A stretch of 64,000 nt of DNA from a virus, in IMG/VR virus record IMGVR_UViG_3300045454_000060, positions 1-64,000 of that record; one strand, given 5' to 3'. The translations under genes and the position numbers were made by a program. The stretch's first letter is position 1. The number at the start of each line of letters is the position of its first letter. Below are positions 54,868 through 62,010 of the stretch, piece by piece. Under the pieces are notes generated by a model. It did not search any database and was not told the origin of the DNA. It saw nothing but the letters and a program-made list of their open reading frames with translations.

Positions 54868-55512
54868 ATGCAACAGTCATCGGTGAGCGATTGTGCGATC
54901 AGATTCGAGGACTACGAGAAGCTGACGCACTGGTTGAGCCGGCGTCTGGTCGCGCGCGGGCAGGGTGAGGGAGTCGCCTTGCCATATGGGGACGTGTTCC
55001 AGGAGCTCGTCCTCGTATGGCTGCGCTGCAGGGACGGTTTCGATCAGGCGGTCGGGGTCAAGTTCTCGACCTATTACGTGCGCGCGGCTGTGTGGGAATA
55101 CCGCAACATCAAGCGGGCCCTGGCGGGGCAGTATGCACGACACATGGTCAGCCTGAGCGACCAGGTCGGTGGGGCGGGCGAGGAGTCGCTCGATTGGATC
55201 GACGTCATCCCGGATCTGTCCGCCGAGAACCCGGAAGCTCAGGTCGCGCTGGCCCAGAGTGTCGAGCAGGAGATGGCGATCAATCCCGCGTTGCACCGCC
55301 TGACGGAATTGGCTGCCAATCCGCCGCCCGAGCTCGCGCGGGAGCTGGAGGCGCTCGCGGCCCAGGCGGCGTGGGCGAAGCATCTTGGGGTTGTGCAGCC
55401 CGAGACGATGCCGACCGCGCTCACGCCGATGATGCTGCGTCGGCTGTTCCGGCTGAACTGGCGGCAAAGGAAGCTTTCTCTGCCGCGTGCCGAGGCGTTT
55501 TCTGGAGCGTGA
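54868..55512 (+). CDS. Sigma-70 region-2-like protein
   Basis: 214 residues from ATG 54868; TTG 54859 and GTG 54883 are alternatives. YGDVFQELVLVWLRCRDGFD, then GVKFSTYYVRAAVWEYRNIK (about 45-90), matches sigma-70 region 2 (DL-QEG-IGL-RA---FD---G-KFSTYA-WWIR--I), the -10 recognition and core-binding part. The C-terminal half is helical without a clear region 4, so -35 recognition may differ. A dyad overlaps the start region. It may be a phage late-transcription factor; promoter specificity cannot be read from sequence. Confidence 0.7.
   Translation: MQQSSVSDCAIRFEDYEKLTHWLSRRLVARGQGEGVALPYGDVFQELVLVWLRCRDGFDQAVGVKFSTYYVRAAVWEYRNIKRALAGQYARHMVSLSDQVGGAGEESLDWIDVIPDLSAENPEAQVALAQSVEQEMAINPALHRLTELAANPPPELARELEALAAQAAWAKHLGVVQPETMPTALTPMMLRRLFRLNWRQRKLSLPRAEAFSGA
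54877..54886. promoter_or_regulatory. Dyad at the start of the sigma-like gene
   Basis: TCATCGGTGA overlaps the first codons if ATG 54868 is used. It could act as a roadblock operator. Confidence 0.4.
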
Positions 55513-55513
55513 C

Positions 55514-56080
55514 ATGATCCACGATGAGGCGTTCCGTCCTGGTTGCTTCGGCAGCCCGCTGTGCCATGGGGATTCGCGGCTGCCCTGCACGGTTTGCCCG
55601 CATTCCAAGTCCTGCGGTGAGGAGGCCGAGCGTCGTGCCGAGGCGCTGCGCGTGAAGTTCGGTCTTGATGCGTTGCGTGCCAAGCCGACGCGCTCGGCGC
55701 GCGTGATGCGGGTGGCGGGGTCGCGCGAGTCCGCTGCGGCACCAGGCCAGCCGCCTGCGGCGAGTCTCGATCTGCCCAAGAAGTCGCTTGAGCTCAAGGC
55801 GCGGCTGGAAGGCAAGGGGATCGACCTCCTGCGTGCGGCGCGCCGGCGCGCCAACCCGTTCGAGCCCGATCGGCCGCCGGCGTTCATGCGCATCCTGTTC
55901 CGGATGCTGCTCGAGGGCTCGCTGACGCGCGGCGGCGCAAGTGCCGCCCTGCAGCGCGAGCTCGGCTGGTCGAAGGCGAGCGCGGACAGTCACGTGGCCC
56001 TTGCCATGCCGCTGCTGCTGGCGAGCGGGGCGGGGGTTGCCCTGCCGGACGGACGGATTCGTCCCTGCGAGGAGTGCTGA
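55514..56080 (+). CDS. Cys-rich hypothetical protein, 188 aa
   Basis: 188 residues from ATG 55514 (GGAG 8 bases upstream). Five Cys cluster at the N-terminus (Cys 11, 17, 25, 28, 34: CFGSPLC, PCTVCPHSKSC), which suggests a zinc or iron-sulfur site. The C-terminal 70 residues (SLTRGGASAALQRELGWSKA, SADSHVALAMPLLLASGAGV) look like a winged helix. It lies between the sigma-like and polymerase genes, with a 1-bp gap to the latter. A transcription or replication accessory role is possible. Confidence 0.6.
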   Translation: MIHDEAFRPGCFGSPLCHGDSRLPCTVCPHSKSCGEEAERRAEALRVKFGLDALRAKPTRSARVMRVAGSRESAAAPGQPPAASLDLPKKSLELKARLEGKGIDLLRAARRRANPFEPDRPPAFMRILFRMLLEGSLTRGGASAALQRELGWSKASADSHVALAMPLLLASGAGVALPDGRIRPCEEC

Positions 56081-56081
56081 G

Positions 56082-59000
56082 ATGAGTTTTCCTTGGCTGA
56101 ACGCGCGCTCGCATTTCTCGGTCGGCGAGAGTCTGGCGGAGCCTGCAGCCCTGGCGAAGACGGCCGATCAGCTCGGCCTGTCGGGGATTCTGCTGTCCGA
56201 CACGATGAGCGTGTCCGGCATGCCGGAGCTGTTCACGTCAGCCAGCAAGCTGGCTTGCAAGCCCATGATCGGGGTCCGCCTGCGCGTCGTGCGCGGGCTC
56301 GAGAAGGACAAGGCTGCCGCGAAGAAGGATCAGCCGATGTTCCTGCGCGCGCTGGTGCTTGATCAGCGCGGCTGGGATGCCACGCTCGGGCTGCTCTCGC
56401 GTGCCTTCGACGACGACCATTTCTATAGCGTGCCGCGTCTGCTGCTTGCCGACGTGATCGCGGCATATGCCCCCGGGGGCGCAGCATTGACGCTAGGGGA
56501 TACCTACGGGGCGTTGTCGCAGGGGAGGGGGGCGGAAGTTGTCAAGGCATGCAGGGACGCGGGAATCCCGCTCTATGCCGAGACCACCCTGACCCCGACA
56601 CCCCTGGGCGTGCGCCTGTTCCGGGATGCGCTGTTCCTGCAGAGCTTCGGCGTGCCGACGCTGATCGCGCCGCTGGCGCTCTACGATGATGCCTCCCAGG
56701 CCGACACGTTGGATCTGATGGCGTCGATCGCGCGCAACATGCCGCTGGATGATCTGAGTCCGCGGCATCCGTATCGCGAGCACCACCTGCAGGAATGGGA
56801 GCGGCTGCGCCGGCGCCTGGCGGTGATGGTGAAGCTGGCCTCCGCTCGCTACGGGGCGGGCATGGACTGGACTGAGCGCGTGCGTGTGGCGATCGAGAGC
56901 ACGCGGGCGTTCCCGTCGCTGGTCAGTTTCGCCTGGCGGAAGATGCCGGTGTCGCTGCCGAAGATGGCCGATGACGAGTTTGCCGAGCTGGTCGGTCGTT
57001 GCCGGCAGGGCTGGCGGTCCCGCTTCGCGGGCGAGGTGTTCGGGCACCGACCGACGCTGGCAGAGCAGGGGCTCTATGCCGAGCGTCTGGCGCACGAGCT
57101 GAAGGTGATCAGGTCGCTCGGATTCGCCGCCTACTTCCTGTTGGTGGCCGATGTGGTGAATTGGGCCAAGTCGCAGGGGATTCGCGTCGGCCCGGGGCGG
57201 GGCAGCGTGGGCGGCAGCCTGATCGCCTATCTGATCGGCATCACCGATGTCGATCCGATCCGCTTCGGGCTGCTGTTCGAGCGCTTCATCAATCCGGAGC
57301 GCATCGACCTGCCCGACGCCGATCTTGATTTCGCTTCTTTGCGGCGCGACGAGGTCGTGCGCTACCTGAAGGATCGTTTCGGCGAGGACTATGTGGGCGG
57401 CGTGGTCAACTACAACAGCATGCAGGCCGCCGGGGCGCTGAAGGATGTGTGCCGCATGCTGGGGGTCGAGAACACCGGCCCCGCCTTCTCCAAGATCGTG
57501 CCGAAGGAGCACGGCGAGTCCTGGTCGATCGAGCAGGCGATCGCGGAGGTGCCGGAGCTCGCGGCTTTCGCCTCGCGTCATCCCGAGGTGATCCAACATG
57601 CCAGGGCTCTCGAGGGCAAGGTGCGCGCCTTCGGCAAGCACGCGGCCGGCATGATCGTCGCCGGCGTGCCGCTGCGCGAGCGTGCCGTGGTCGAGCGCCG
57701 CAACGGCGATGCCGTGATCAATTGGGATAAGCGTCTGGCGGAGGATTTCGGGCTGGTGAAGCTCGACGTGCTCGGCCTCTCCACGCTCGACATGCTGGAC
57801 ATCTCCCTGAGGCTGATCAGGGGGCGGCGCGGTCGATCGCTCGACCTCCTGACGATCCCGCTGGACGACGCGAAGACGCTGGATGCGTTCGGGCGCGGCG
57901 AGACGGTGGGCGTGTTCCAGTTCGAGAGCGCCGGCATGCGTCGGCTGCTGTGCGATCTCGCGGAGGGCGGCCGGCTGAGCTTCGAGGATCTGGCGGTCGC
58001 GACCGCGCTCTACCGTCCGGGCCCGATGGATTCCGGGCTGATGGAGGACTTCATCAAGATCCGCCAGGGCAAGAAGGTCGAGACCTACGACCACCCGTCG
58101 ATGCGCGAGGCGCTGCGCGAGACCAGGGGGGTGATGGTCTACCAGGAACAGGTCATGCAGGTCGCGCGCGACTTCGCCGGCTTCTCGATGCCCGAGTCGG
58201 ATACGCTTCGCAAGGCCATGGGGAAGAAATCGAAGGATCTCATGGCAAAGTTTAAGGAGAAGTTCCTGGACGGCGCCGTGCTCATGCATGGCGTGCCCGC
58301 CGCGCTCGCCCAGGAGGTGTTCGATCGGATCGCCAAGTTCGCGGCATACGGGTTCAACAAGAGCCATGCCGTGGAGTATGCGCTGATCTCCTACCAGACC
58401 ATGTATGTGAAGCAGCACTACCCGGTGGAGTTCTGGGCCGGGGTGCTGACGATGGTCAAGGAGGATCGGCGCGACGCCTGCCTGGCCGATATGGGGCGGA
58501 TGGGAATCCGGCTGCTGCCACCCGACGTGAACAACTCCGGGGTCACGTTCGTGGCGCTGAACGATGCCGTGCTGTTGGCACCCTTCTCGGCGCTCAAGGG
58601 GCTGAGCGATCGCACGGCCGCCGCCATTGTGCAGGCGCGCGAAAGCGGCGGACCCTTCCAGTCGATGCAGGACTTCGAGGAACGCTGCGGCGGACGCAAC
58701 TGCACATCCCGACAGCGCGAGATCCTCGACAGGGTGGGTGCCTTCGCGCGCATCGAGCCGGGGCAGAAGCCGGCGGATGATCCGTCGCGGCGGGCGGACC
58801 AGGTGGAGTTCCTGCAGGGTCTGGTGAGCGAGGCCGTGATCGTCGATCGTCCGCTCGATCTGAGCGACAAGGCGATGGAAAGCCTGGACGATCTGGTGAA
58901 CGGCTGGAGGGGCTGCACGCTTTGCGAGCTGGCCGGGAAGTGCCATCCCAGATCCTATCTCAATGGCCCGGCGCGCGTGATGCTGGTGGTCGATGGACCG

Positions 59001-59432
59001 AACTATCGCGAGGAGGCCGATGACGAGCTCGGGCGTGGCTCGCATGTCGCGGCGCTTGAGCAGGCGCTCGAAGGGGTCGGCCTGACGCTGAACGAGACCT
59101 ATCTGACGGCGCTGATCAAGAGCCCGAAGCCGGAAAAGAGCAAGGTGTGGCCGACCAAGACGCTCGCCGAATGCCCCGTCTGGCTCGAGCGGGAGATCGA
59201 GGTTCTGAAGCCGCCGGTGGTCGTCGTGCTCGGCAGTTTGACCTTCAAGCACTTCTTCCCTGGCATGAAGGGCGGGATCAACGAGCATGCCGGGCGGGTG
59301 ATCTACGACAAGGGCAGGAAGCTCAACTTCCTGATCGGCATCAACCCGAACGCGATTCACTTCGACGCCTCGAAGCAGAATATTTTGAACGGAGTGATCG
59401 CGAAACTACCTGACATCCTGCCTTTCGCTTGA
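56082..59432 (+). CDS. dnaE: DnaE-type DNA polymerase with C-terminal UDG-like domain
   Basis: 1116 residues from ATG 56082 (GAGGAG upstream). A PHP-like N-terminus (SHFSVGESLAEPAALA), then the C-family palm: VGPGRGSVGGSLIAYLIGI, PDADLDF (Asp 414 and Asp 416 equal E. coli alpha Asp401/403) and KLDVLGLSTLDM (Asp 562 equals Asp555). Fingers and the helix-hairpin-helix region follow to about 900. Residues about 940-1115 are a family-4-type UDG fold: CTLCELAGKC (945-954), AECPVW (Cys 1031) and PPVVVVLGSLTFKHF. The usual GEAPG and HPS catalytic motifs are changed to VVDGPNYREE and INPNAIHFD, so glycosylase activity is doubtful. It is the phage replicase. Confidence 0.88.
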   Translation: MSFPWLNARSHFSVGESLAEPAALAKTADQLGLSGILLSDTMSVSGMPELFTSASKLACKPMIGVRLRVVRGLEKDKAAAKKDQPMFLRALVLDQRGWDATLGLLSRAFDDDHFYSVPRLLLADVIAAYAPGGAALTLGDTYGALSQGRGAEVVKACRDAGIPLYAETTLTPTPLGVRLFRDALFLQSFGVPTLIAPLALYDDASQADTLDLMASIARNMPLDDLSPRHPYREHHLQEWERLRRRLAVMVKLASARYGAGMDWTERVRVAIESTRAFPSLVSFAWRKMPVSLPKMADDEFAELVGRCRQGWRSRFAGEVFGHRPTLAEQGLYAERLAHELKVIRSLGFAAYFLLVADVVNWAKSQGIRVGPGRGSVGGSLIAYLIGITDVDPIRFGLLFERFINPERIDLPDADLDFASLRRDEVVRYLKDRFGEDYVGGVVNYNSMQAAGALKDVCRMLGVENTGPAFSKIVPKEHGESWSIEQAIAEVPELAAFASRHPEVIQHARALEGKVRAFGKHAAGMIVAGVPLRERAVVERRNGDAVINWDKRLAEDFGLVKLDVLGLSTLDMLDISLRLIRGRRGRSLDLLTIPLDDAKTLDAFGRGETVGVFQFESAGMRRLLCDLAEGGRLSFEDLAVATALYRPGPMDSGLMEDFIKIRQGKKVETYDHPSMREALRETRGVMVYQEQVMQVARDFAGFSMPESDTLRKAMGKKSKDLMAKFKEKFLDGAVLMHGVPAALAQEVFDRIAKFAAYGFNKSHAVEYALISYQTMYVKQHYPVEFWAGVLTMVKEDRRDACLADMGRMGIRLLPPDVNNSGVTFVALNDAVLLAPFSALKGLSDRTAAAIVQARESGGPFQSMQDFEERCGGRNCTSRQREILDRVGAFARIEPGQKPADDPSRRADQVEFLQGLVSEAVIVDRPLDLSDKAMESLDDLVNGWRGCTLCELAGKCHPRSYLNGPARVMLVVDGPNYREEADDELGRGSHVAALEQALEGVGLTLNETYLTALIKSPKPEKSKVWPTKTLAECPVWLEREIEVLKPPVVVVLGSLTFKHFFPGMKGGINEHAGRVIYDKGRKLNFLIGINPNAIHFDASKQNILNGVIAKLPDILPFA

Positions 59433-59445
59433 TATACACTGCCAG

Positions 59446-59455
59446 TCAGCACTGA
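59446..59455. promoter_or_regulatory. Dyad operator
   Basis: TCAGCACTGA followed by GC and TATGGA; a TATACA box also lies upstream (59433-59438). The upstream box fits better because TGGAG of the downstream box is also the ribosome binding site of the next gene. Confidence 0.55.
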
Positions 59456-59472
59456 GCTATGGAGCAAAGACG

Positions 59473-59931
59473 ATGACGGTTGAGATCACTCTCGACCACG
59501 AGAGGTTCCATCGGGACGTCGCCATCGACGGCAACGACCTGAACAGGGGTTTCCTGGAGCATGCCGGGCTGTTCGCCTACTACGCCTCCGCGCATGTGAA
59601 GGCGATGCGCGCGGAGGGCCAGGCCAAGATTCGCGTCGAGCTGACCGAGTCGAAGGTGGGCAAGGCGCTGCGCGAAAAGGCGCTCGCCGACGGGACGAAG
59701 ATGACCGAGAAGCAGCTCGAGGAGCTGGTCAGCCTGGATGCCGAGGTCATCAAGGCGCGTCTCGCCTATGTGAACGCGAAGGCGACCACGCAGCTCGCGC
59801 AGCATGCGGTCGAGGCCTTCCGGCAGCGGCGCGACATGCTGATCCAGATCGGCGCGTCGGCGCGCGAGGAGCTGAAGGGGGATGTGCGCGCGGCGAATGT
59901 CGAGCGTCTGCGCGGCATGATCGGCGCCTAG
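59473..59931 (+). CDS. Hypothetical helical protein of the recombination module, 152 aa
   Basis: 152 residues, nearly all helical: ESKVGKALREKALADGTKMT, EKQLEELVSLDAEVIKARLA, YVNAKATTQLAQHAVEAFRQ. Position just before the SSB, exonuclease and recA genes suggests a recombination mediator or SSB/RecA loader (UvsY-like in role), but I see no sequence signature. It is a single-gene unit between two dyads. Confidence 0.6.
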   Translation: MTVEITLDHERFHRDVAIDGNDLNRGFLEHAGLFAYYASAHVKAMRAEGQAKIRVELTESKVGKALREKALADGTKMTEKQLEELVSLDAEVIKARLAYVNAKATTQLAQHAVEAFRQRRDMLIQIGASAREELKGDVRAANVERLRGMIGA

Positions 59932-59972
59932 GATTCGCGACGCGGCACCTGAAGAAAGTCGGGGAGTATAAC

Positions 59973-59990
59973 TCACGGCTGAGCTATAAT
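59973..59990 (+). promoter_or_regulatory. Dyad operator with consensus -10
   Basis: TCACGGCTGA (59973-59982), GC, then a perfect TATAAT (59985-59990). No good -35 is seen. It drives the SSB gene. Confidence 0.7.
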
Positions 59991-60081
59991 ATGGGGCGAG
60001 CGTGCCTTCGGGCAGGTTCATGAACGGAAGCACTGCAAGCACCGCAAGGACAGCAAGCACAGAAAGGACCAGGTAGCACCA

Positions 60082-61044
60082 ATGGACATGAACAAGCTGA
60101 TGGCGATGGTCAAGGCGCGACAGGCCGAGATCGACGCCAGGAAGACCGCCGGGACGCAGTTCGCCGAGATCCCGCAGGGCCAGTCCCGCTGGCGCATTCT
60201 CCCGGGCTGGCGCAAGGATGCCCCGGAGGTCTACTTCCACGATTTCGGGCAGCACTGGATCAAGGACGAGAACGGCAAGCCGATCGCCGTCTATGTCTGC
60301 GACTGGGATACCTTCGCGCGCCCGTGCGAGATCTGCGAGGTGGTCAAGACCGCGATCCGCGCGACGAAGGACGACAAGACGCTGCAGGCGCTCAAGGAGA
60401 TGGCGAGCAAGCGGCGCGTGCTCGTCAACGCTCTGCAGATCCAGGGGCCGAATGCTGATCCCGGCAAGCCCGTGCTGGTGGCGCTGCCCTATTCGATCGG
60501 CACGCGCTTCCACGAGCTGTTCGCCGCTCGGCTCGGTGACGAGATCAACATGCTCGACCTCAGCGACGGCCGCGACATCATCATCAACCGCACCGGCTCG
60601 GGCTTCAACACCGAGTATTCGCTGACCGACGCGGCGAAGAACACGGCGGTCGATCCGGCGGTGATGGCCAAGCTGATCGACATCGACGCCTTCATCGAGG
60701 CTGAGCGCAACAAGGGGCTGCAGAAGGGCACGGCGCCGGTCAACAACGCGATCCGCTCCGTGCTCAAGGGGCTGCTCGCCGGCCCCGCTGGGCGGAGCTC
60801 GCTGGTCGCGGCGGCGGCGCCGGCGATCGCCGCCCCGAGCCCTCTGCTCGAGAGCCCGGTCGCTGCCCCGGTCGTCGCGGTGGCCGCTCCGACACCGGCT
60901 GCCGCTCCGACACCGGCTGCCGCTCCGACACCGGCTGCCGCTCCGACACCGGCACCCGCTGCCGCTGCTGCCGCTGCTACCGGGTTCGGTGAGGTGCTGA
61001 GCGACCAGGAGCTGATGAAGCTGCTGGGCGAGATCGGCTCCTGA
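60082..61044 (+). CDS. gp32-like single-stranded DNA-binding protein
   Basis: 320 residues. WRILPGWRKDAPEVYFHDFG with His 53/58, then Cys 73, Cys 82 and Cys 85 (CDWDTFARPCEIC), give the H-C-x8-C-x2-C zinc pattern of T4 gp32 within an OB fold. Residues about 245-300 are a Pro/Ala linker with four PTPAAA-type repeats. The tail (GFGEVLSDQELMKLLGEIGS) is acidic-amphipathic, the usual site for recruiting replication partners. It coats ssDNA at the fork and in recombination. Confidence 0.82.
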   Translation: MDMNKLMAMVKARQAEIDARKTAGTQFAEIPQGQSRWRILPGWRKDAPEVYFHDFGQHWIKDENGKPIAVYVCDWDTFARPCEICEVVKTAIRATKDDKTLQALKEMASKRRVLVNALQIQGPNADPGKPVLVALPYSIGTRFHELFAARLGDEINMLDLSDGRDIIINRTGSGFNTEYSLTDAAKNTAVDPAVMAKLIDIDAFIEAERNKGLQKGTAPVNNAIRSVLKGLLAGPAGRSSLVAAAAPAIAAPSPLLESPVAAPVVAVAAPTPAAAPTPAAAPTPAAAPTPAPAAAAAAATGFGEVLSDQELMKLLGEIGS

Positions 61045-61051
61045 CGGGGAG

Positions 61052-61075
61052 GGGAGGGGCCCTATGGCCCCTCCC
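61052..61075 (+). terminator. GC hairpin between SSB and exonuclease genes
   Basis: A perfect 10-bp stem (61052-61061 with 61066-61075) with a CTAT loop and no T-run. It ends 6 bp before the exonuclease ATG and may attenuate readthrough or hide the start. Confidence 0.6.
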
Positions 61076-61080
61076 ATGCC

Positions 61081-62007
61081 ATGAGGACGTTTCCGCGTTC
61101 GGTTGTGCTGATCGACGGCAACAACCTGGGGTTCGCTGCGCAGATGAGCGGCGGCGCCAGGTTGTCTGTCGGCGCACTGGAGACCACAGCCCTCTATGGC
61201 TTCCTGCGCGCCTTGCGCAAGCTGCGCGAGGAACATGCGGGCAAGCCGATCGTGCTCTGGGATGGGCGTTCCTGGCGCTACGAGGAATACCCGGATTACA
61301 AGGCCGGGCGCGACGACAGACCTGAGATGCGCGAATTGAGGCAGAGCTGGAGTGCGGCGCGACCGATGGTGGCTGGCGCGCTGCGCGATCTCGGGGTGAG
61401 CCAGGTGATCGCGGCGAATATGGAGGCCGACGACATGGCCGCCAGGATGCGGCGTGTCTATGCCGATCACGGCACGACGGTCACGCTGATTTCGTCGGAT
61501 CACGACTGGCTGCAGCTTGTTGGCGAGGGCGTGTCCCTGTTCGATCCCCGCAAGGCGCGGCATGTCACGCTTGCGAGCTTCGAGGATCACGTGAAGCTGC
61601 CGAGCCCGATGGCGCTTGCCGAGATGAAGGCGTTGGTCGGCGACAAGTCGGACAACATTCCCGGCGTCGGCGGCATCGGCGAGAAGACCGCGCAGGCCAT
61701 TCTTGCGCGATGGGGGTCGGTGCCGGCCTTCGTGGGCGCGCTGCGGGACAATCTTGATCTTCGTCTCGACTGTGATCGTCGCCAGCTCAGTCTGGTTGAT
61801 GACCCCGACAAGATGGCGCGCTTCGCGCGCAACATGCGCCTGATCTGGCTCGATCATGTGGATGCCCCGGAGACCAAGGGTGCGCGGCATATCGGCGGTG
61901 CGCTCAATCGCGAGGCATTCGCGCGATGCTGCGAGGAGTGGGCCTTCGTCAGCATCCTGAAGTCCCTGGACGAGTGGGTTCAGCCCTTTGCCCGAAAGGA
62001 TCACTGA
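61081..62007 (+). CDS. 5'-3' exonuclease (FEN / PolA N-domain type)
   Basis: 308 residues. Metal-binding acids: LIDGNN (Asp 12), VLWDGRSWRYEEYPDYKAGR, MEADDMAARM and SSDHDWLQL. The helix-hairpin-helix is VGDKSDNIPGVGGIGEKTAQ. This equals T4 RNase H/T5 exonuclease and removes RNA primers and flaps. It lies between SSB and RecA, completing the fork-maturation set. The start ATG 61081 is close to the hairpin at 61052-61075. Confidence 0.9.
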   Translation: MRTFPRSVVLIDGNNLGFAAQMSGGARLSVGALETTALYGFLRALRKLREEHAGKPIVLWDGRSWRYEEYPDYKAGRDDRPEMRELRQSWSAARPMVAGALRDLGVSQVIAANMEADDMAARMRRVYADHGTTVTLISSDHDWLQLVGEGVSLFDPRKARHVTLASFEDHVKLPSPMALAEMKALVGDKSDNIPGVGGIGEKTAQAILARWGSVPAFVGALRDNLDLRLDCDRRQLSLVDDPDKMARFARNMRLIWLDHVDAPETKGARHIGGALNREAFARCCEEWAFVSILKSLDEWVQPFARKDH

Positions 62008-62010
62008 CGA
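62001..62010. promoter_or_regulatory. Dyad-like site before recA
   Basis: TCACTGACGA (one mismatch) overlaps the exonuclease stop and abuts ATG 62011. A weak member of the dyad set. Confidence 0.35.

Noticed and set aside
297-62010. LexA/SOS boxes as the explanation for the dyads
   Set aside because: Alphaproteobacterial LexA sites are GTTC-N7-GTTC direct repeats; the dyads here are inverted TCA/TGA.
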